Source: an uncultured Eubacteriales bacterium (GTDB lineage Bacteria; Bacillota; Clostridia; Peptostreptococcales; Anaerovoracaceae). From it: 6,693 nt of DNA. This document shows positions 5,438-6,693 of the stretch, piece by piece. Position 1 is the stretch's first letter. Each line of letters opens with the position of its first letter. A program made the translations under genes and the position numbers. The stretch spans positions 1 to 6,693 of the forward strand of contig CAJUEB010000123.1 in the NCBI GenBank assembly GCA_910585135.1. The letters are read 5' to 3'. The notes under the pieces are model-generated. The model saw only the letters and a list, made by a program, of their open reading frames with translations. It made no database searches and was not told the DNA's origin.

Positions 5438-5800
5438 ATGAAAAGAGAAGATGATTTTGCGCAGCGCAGGAAGCATATCGCGAATCTGACTGACCAGGAA
5501 CTTTATGATAGATTTTGGGAGTTGACCGCCCAGGTTGTCGATCCGCTTCTTGAGCTGGGAAGAAAGAATACCACGCCTTCCGTTGAACGAGCCGTTCTCC
5601 TGCGAATGGGCGTATCCTCGCTGGATACCCAGAAGATCGTAGAAGGCTGCATGGACAGAGGCCTGATGGGACACGGTGCGGGACATGTCGTGTATAAGAT
5701 ATCGAAGGATAAGGGAATCTCTATCCGTGAGGCGAGCGAGAAATTGGCTCATGGTGAATATTGGGACGACGCAGTAGCATTGTTCAAGGGAGGAAAATAA
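5438..5800 (+). CDS. oraS: D-ornithine 4,5-aminomutase, small subunit
   Basis: A 120-residue protein with the length and features of OraS: RRKHIANLTDQELYDRFWEL, VVDPLLELGRKNTTPSVERAVLLRMG split by short loops, and GLMGHGAGHVVYKISK. It associates with OraE to form the adenosylcobalamin- and PLP-dependent mutase that moves the terminal amino group of D-ornithine to C4, giving 2,4-diaminopentanoate. The small subunit binds no cofactor motif that I can see. AAAGGAG (5423-5429) is 8 nt before the ATG. It lies 18 bp after ortB, and its stop is one base before the oraE ATG, consistent with equal expression of the two subunits. Confidence 0.95.
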   Translation: MKREDDFAQRRKHIANLTDQELYDRFWELTAQVVDPLLELGRKNTTPSVERAVLLRMGVSSLDTQKIVEGCMDRGLMGHGAGHVVYKISKDKGISIREASEKLAHGEYWDDAVALFKGGK

Positions 5801-5801
5801 G

Positions 5802-6693
5802 ATGGCAGATTTTAAATTAGAACCAAATGAAAAATTAGATGTCCGCGAAATCTTAAAAGACTTGGACAAATACGAGCCGAGGCGCAGGGGATGGTCATGG
5901 AGAAAACCAGCACCTGGCCTCAAGATGGGACCTTTTGAATACAGGGATTGTTCTGAGCCTTTGAAAAACGGCGTAGGGCTTCCGCCTGCAAAGTATTTCG
6001 GCAATATCGACCCGCAGCCGATGCCGGTGATCACCACGGAAATCGCTTCCGGAAGATTTGAAGACGATATCAGAAGGATGCGTATGGCCGCATGGCATGG
6101 CGCTGATCACTTGATGGTAATCAGGCATATGGGACAGTCCCATATCGACGGTTTGATGGAAGGCACGCCGCAGGGGATCGGCGGTGTTCCGATTACGAGA
6201 AAGCAGGTCAGGGCGCAGAGAAAGGCGATCGACATCATCGAGGATGAGGTAGGCCGTCCGATCAACTACCATTCTTACGTTTCCGGCGTGGCAGGGCCTG
6301 ACGTTGCCGTTATGTTTGCGGAAGAGGGCATCAACGGTGCACACCAGGACCCGCAATATAATGTGCTTTACAGGGATATCAACTGCGTGAGGTCGTTTGT
6401 GGACGCATGTGAATCTAAGAAGATTTTGGCATGGGCGGACATTCTGCAAATCGACGGCGCACACAATGCCAATGCGACGGCAAGGGAAGCCTGGAAGGTA
6501 ATGCCGGAGCTGATCGTGCAGCATGCGATCAATTCCCTGTTCTCGGAGAAGGTGGGCATCAAGCCTGAAAATATTTCCCTCTCGACCGTGCCGCCAACTG
6601 CGACGCCTGCTCCGGCGGTTTACATGGATCTGCCGTATGCAGTGGCGCTTAGGGATATTTGCGACAGATATAAGATGAGGGCGCAGCAGATCG
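5802..6693 (+). CDS. oraE: D-ornithine 4,5-aminomutase, large subunit (3' end outside window)
   Basis: An open frame from ATG 5802 to the window end, 297 codons without a stop. It is the N-terminal part of a protein that is normally over 700 residues. GGGAGG (5788-5793) is 8 nt upstream. Recognisable stretches are DPQPMPVITTEIASGRFEDD, MRMAAWHGADHLMVIRHMGQ, EGTPQGIGGVPITRKQVRAQ, INYHSYVSGVAGPDVAVMF, INGAHQDPQYNVLYRDIN and QIDGAHNANATAREAWKVMP, all part of the PLP-binding TIM barrel of this family. The cobalamin-binding Rossmann domain and the PLP lysine lie downstream and cannot be checked. The enzyme needs adenosylcobalamin, yet I see no cobalamin riboswitch ahead of the operon. Confidence 0.95.
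   Translation, partial: MADFKLEPNEKLDVREILKDLDKYEPRRRGWSWRKPAPGLKMGPFEYRDCSEPLKNGVGLPPAKYFGNIDPQPMPVITTEIASGRFEDDIRRMRMAAWHGADHLMVIRHMGQSHIDGLMEGTPQGIGGVPITRKQVRAQRKAIDIIEDEVGRPINYHSYVSGVAGPDVAVMFAEEGINGAHQDPQYNVLYRDINCVRSFVDACESKKILAWADILQIDGAHNANATAREAWKVMPELIVQHAINSLFSEKVGIKPENISLSTVPPTATPAPAVYMDLPYAVALRDICDRYKMRAQQI

Noticed and set aside
5414..6524. Long minus-strand open frames opposite oraS and oraE (207 and 209 codons)
   Set aside because: They run antisense to strongly conserved aminomutase genes; such open frames arise from codon bias and have no recognisable product.
1..6693. CRISPR array, insertion sequence, tRNA or rRNA genes
   Set aside because: No spaced direct repeats, transposase, terminal repeats, or tRNA/rRNA-like sequence were seen.

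Overview
The window looks like chromosomal DNA from an amino-acid-fermenting anaerobe of the Clostridia (Firmicutes). The evidence is the strong AAAGGAG-type ribosome binding sites about 8 nt ahead of the operon genes, the moderate GC content, and above all the gene content: an operon for oxidative (Stickland-type) ornithine degradation under a sigma-54 promoter. The genus cannot be resolved from the sequence.

Layout. Bases 2-100 are the last codons of an unrecognised plus-strand gene. Facing it at 121-450 (minus) is a small ArsR-family repressor with a near-consensus sigma-70 promoter. Divergent from this is a PAS-AAA+-Fis enhancer-binding protein (713-2149), a sigma-54 activator. Its 3' region holds a possible structured RNA (about 2180-2280) and a perfect 16-bp hairpin followed by eight T (2297-2342). 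A consensus -24/-12 promoter at 2451-2467 then starts the metabolic operon: ord (2560-3602, interrupted by a frameshift in this sequence), ortA (3702-4001), ortB (4001-5419), oraS (5438-5800) and oraE (5802 to the window end, truncated).

How the genes work together. D-ornithine is converted by the adenosylcobalamin- and PLP-dependent D-ornithine 4,5-aminomutase (OraS+OraE) to 2,4-diaminopentanoate. Ord deaminates this oxidatively to 2-amino-4-oxopentanoate. The PLP-dependent thiolase OrtA+OrtB cleaves that with CoA to acetyl-CoA and D-alanine. Gene order does not follow reaction order. The ornithine racemase that would supply D-ornithine is not in the window.

Regulatory reading (inference from sequence). 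A 22-bp dyad, ATATGCAA-N6-TTGCAYAT, occurs at 569-590 overlapping the -35 of the activator's own promoter. It occurs again at 2305-2326, with a degenerate copy directly abutting at 2327-2348, about 140-160 bp upstream of the expected sigma-54 transcription start. This fits an activator that binds tandem enhancer sites ahead of ord and represses its own transcription. The ord-proximal dyad also forms the hairpin that probably terminates the activator's transcript. The main anomalies are the ord frameshift, the GGFTGA variant of the sigma-54 contact loop, the dual-use palindrome, and the uncharacterised structured stretch between the activator and the operon.
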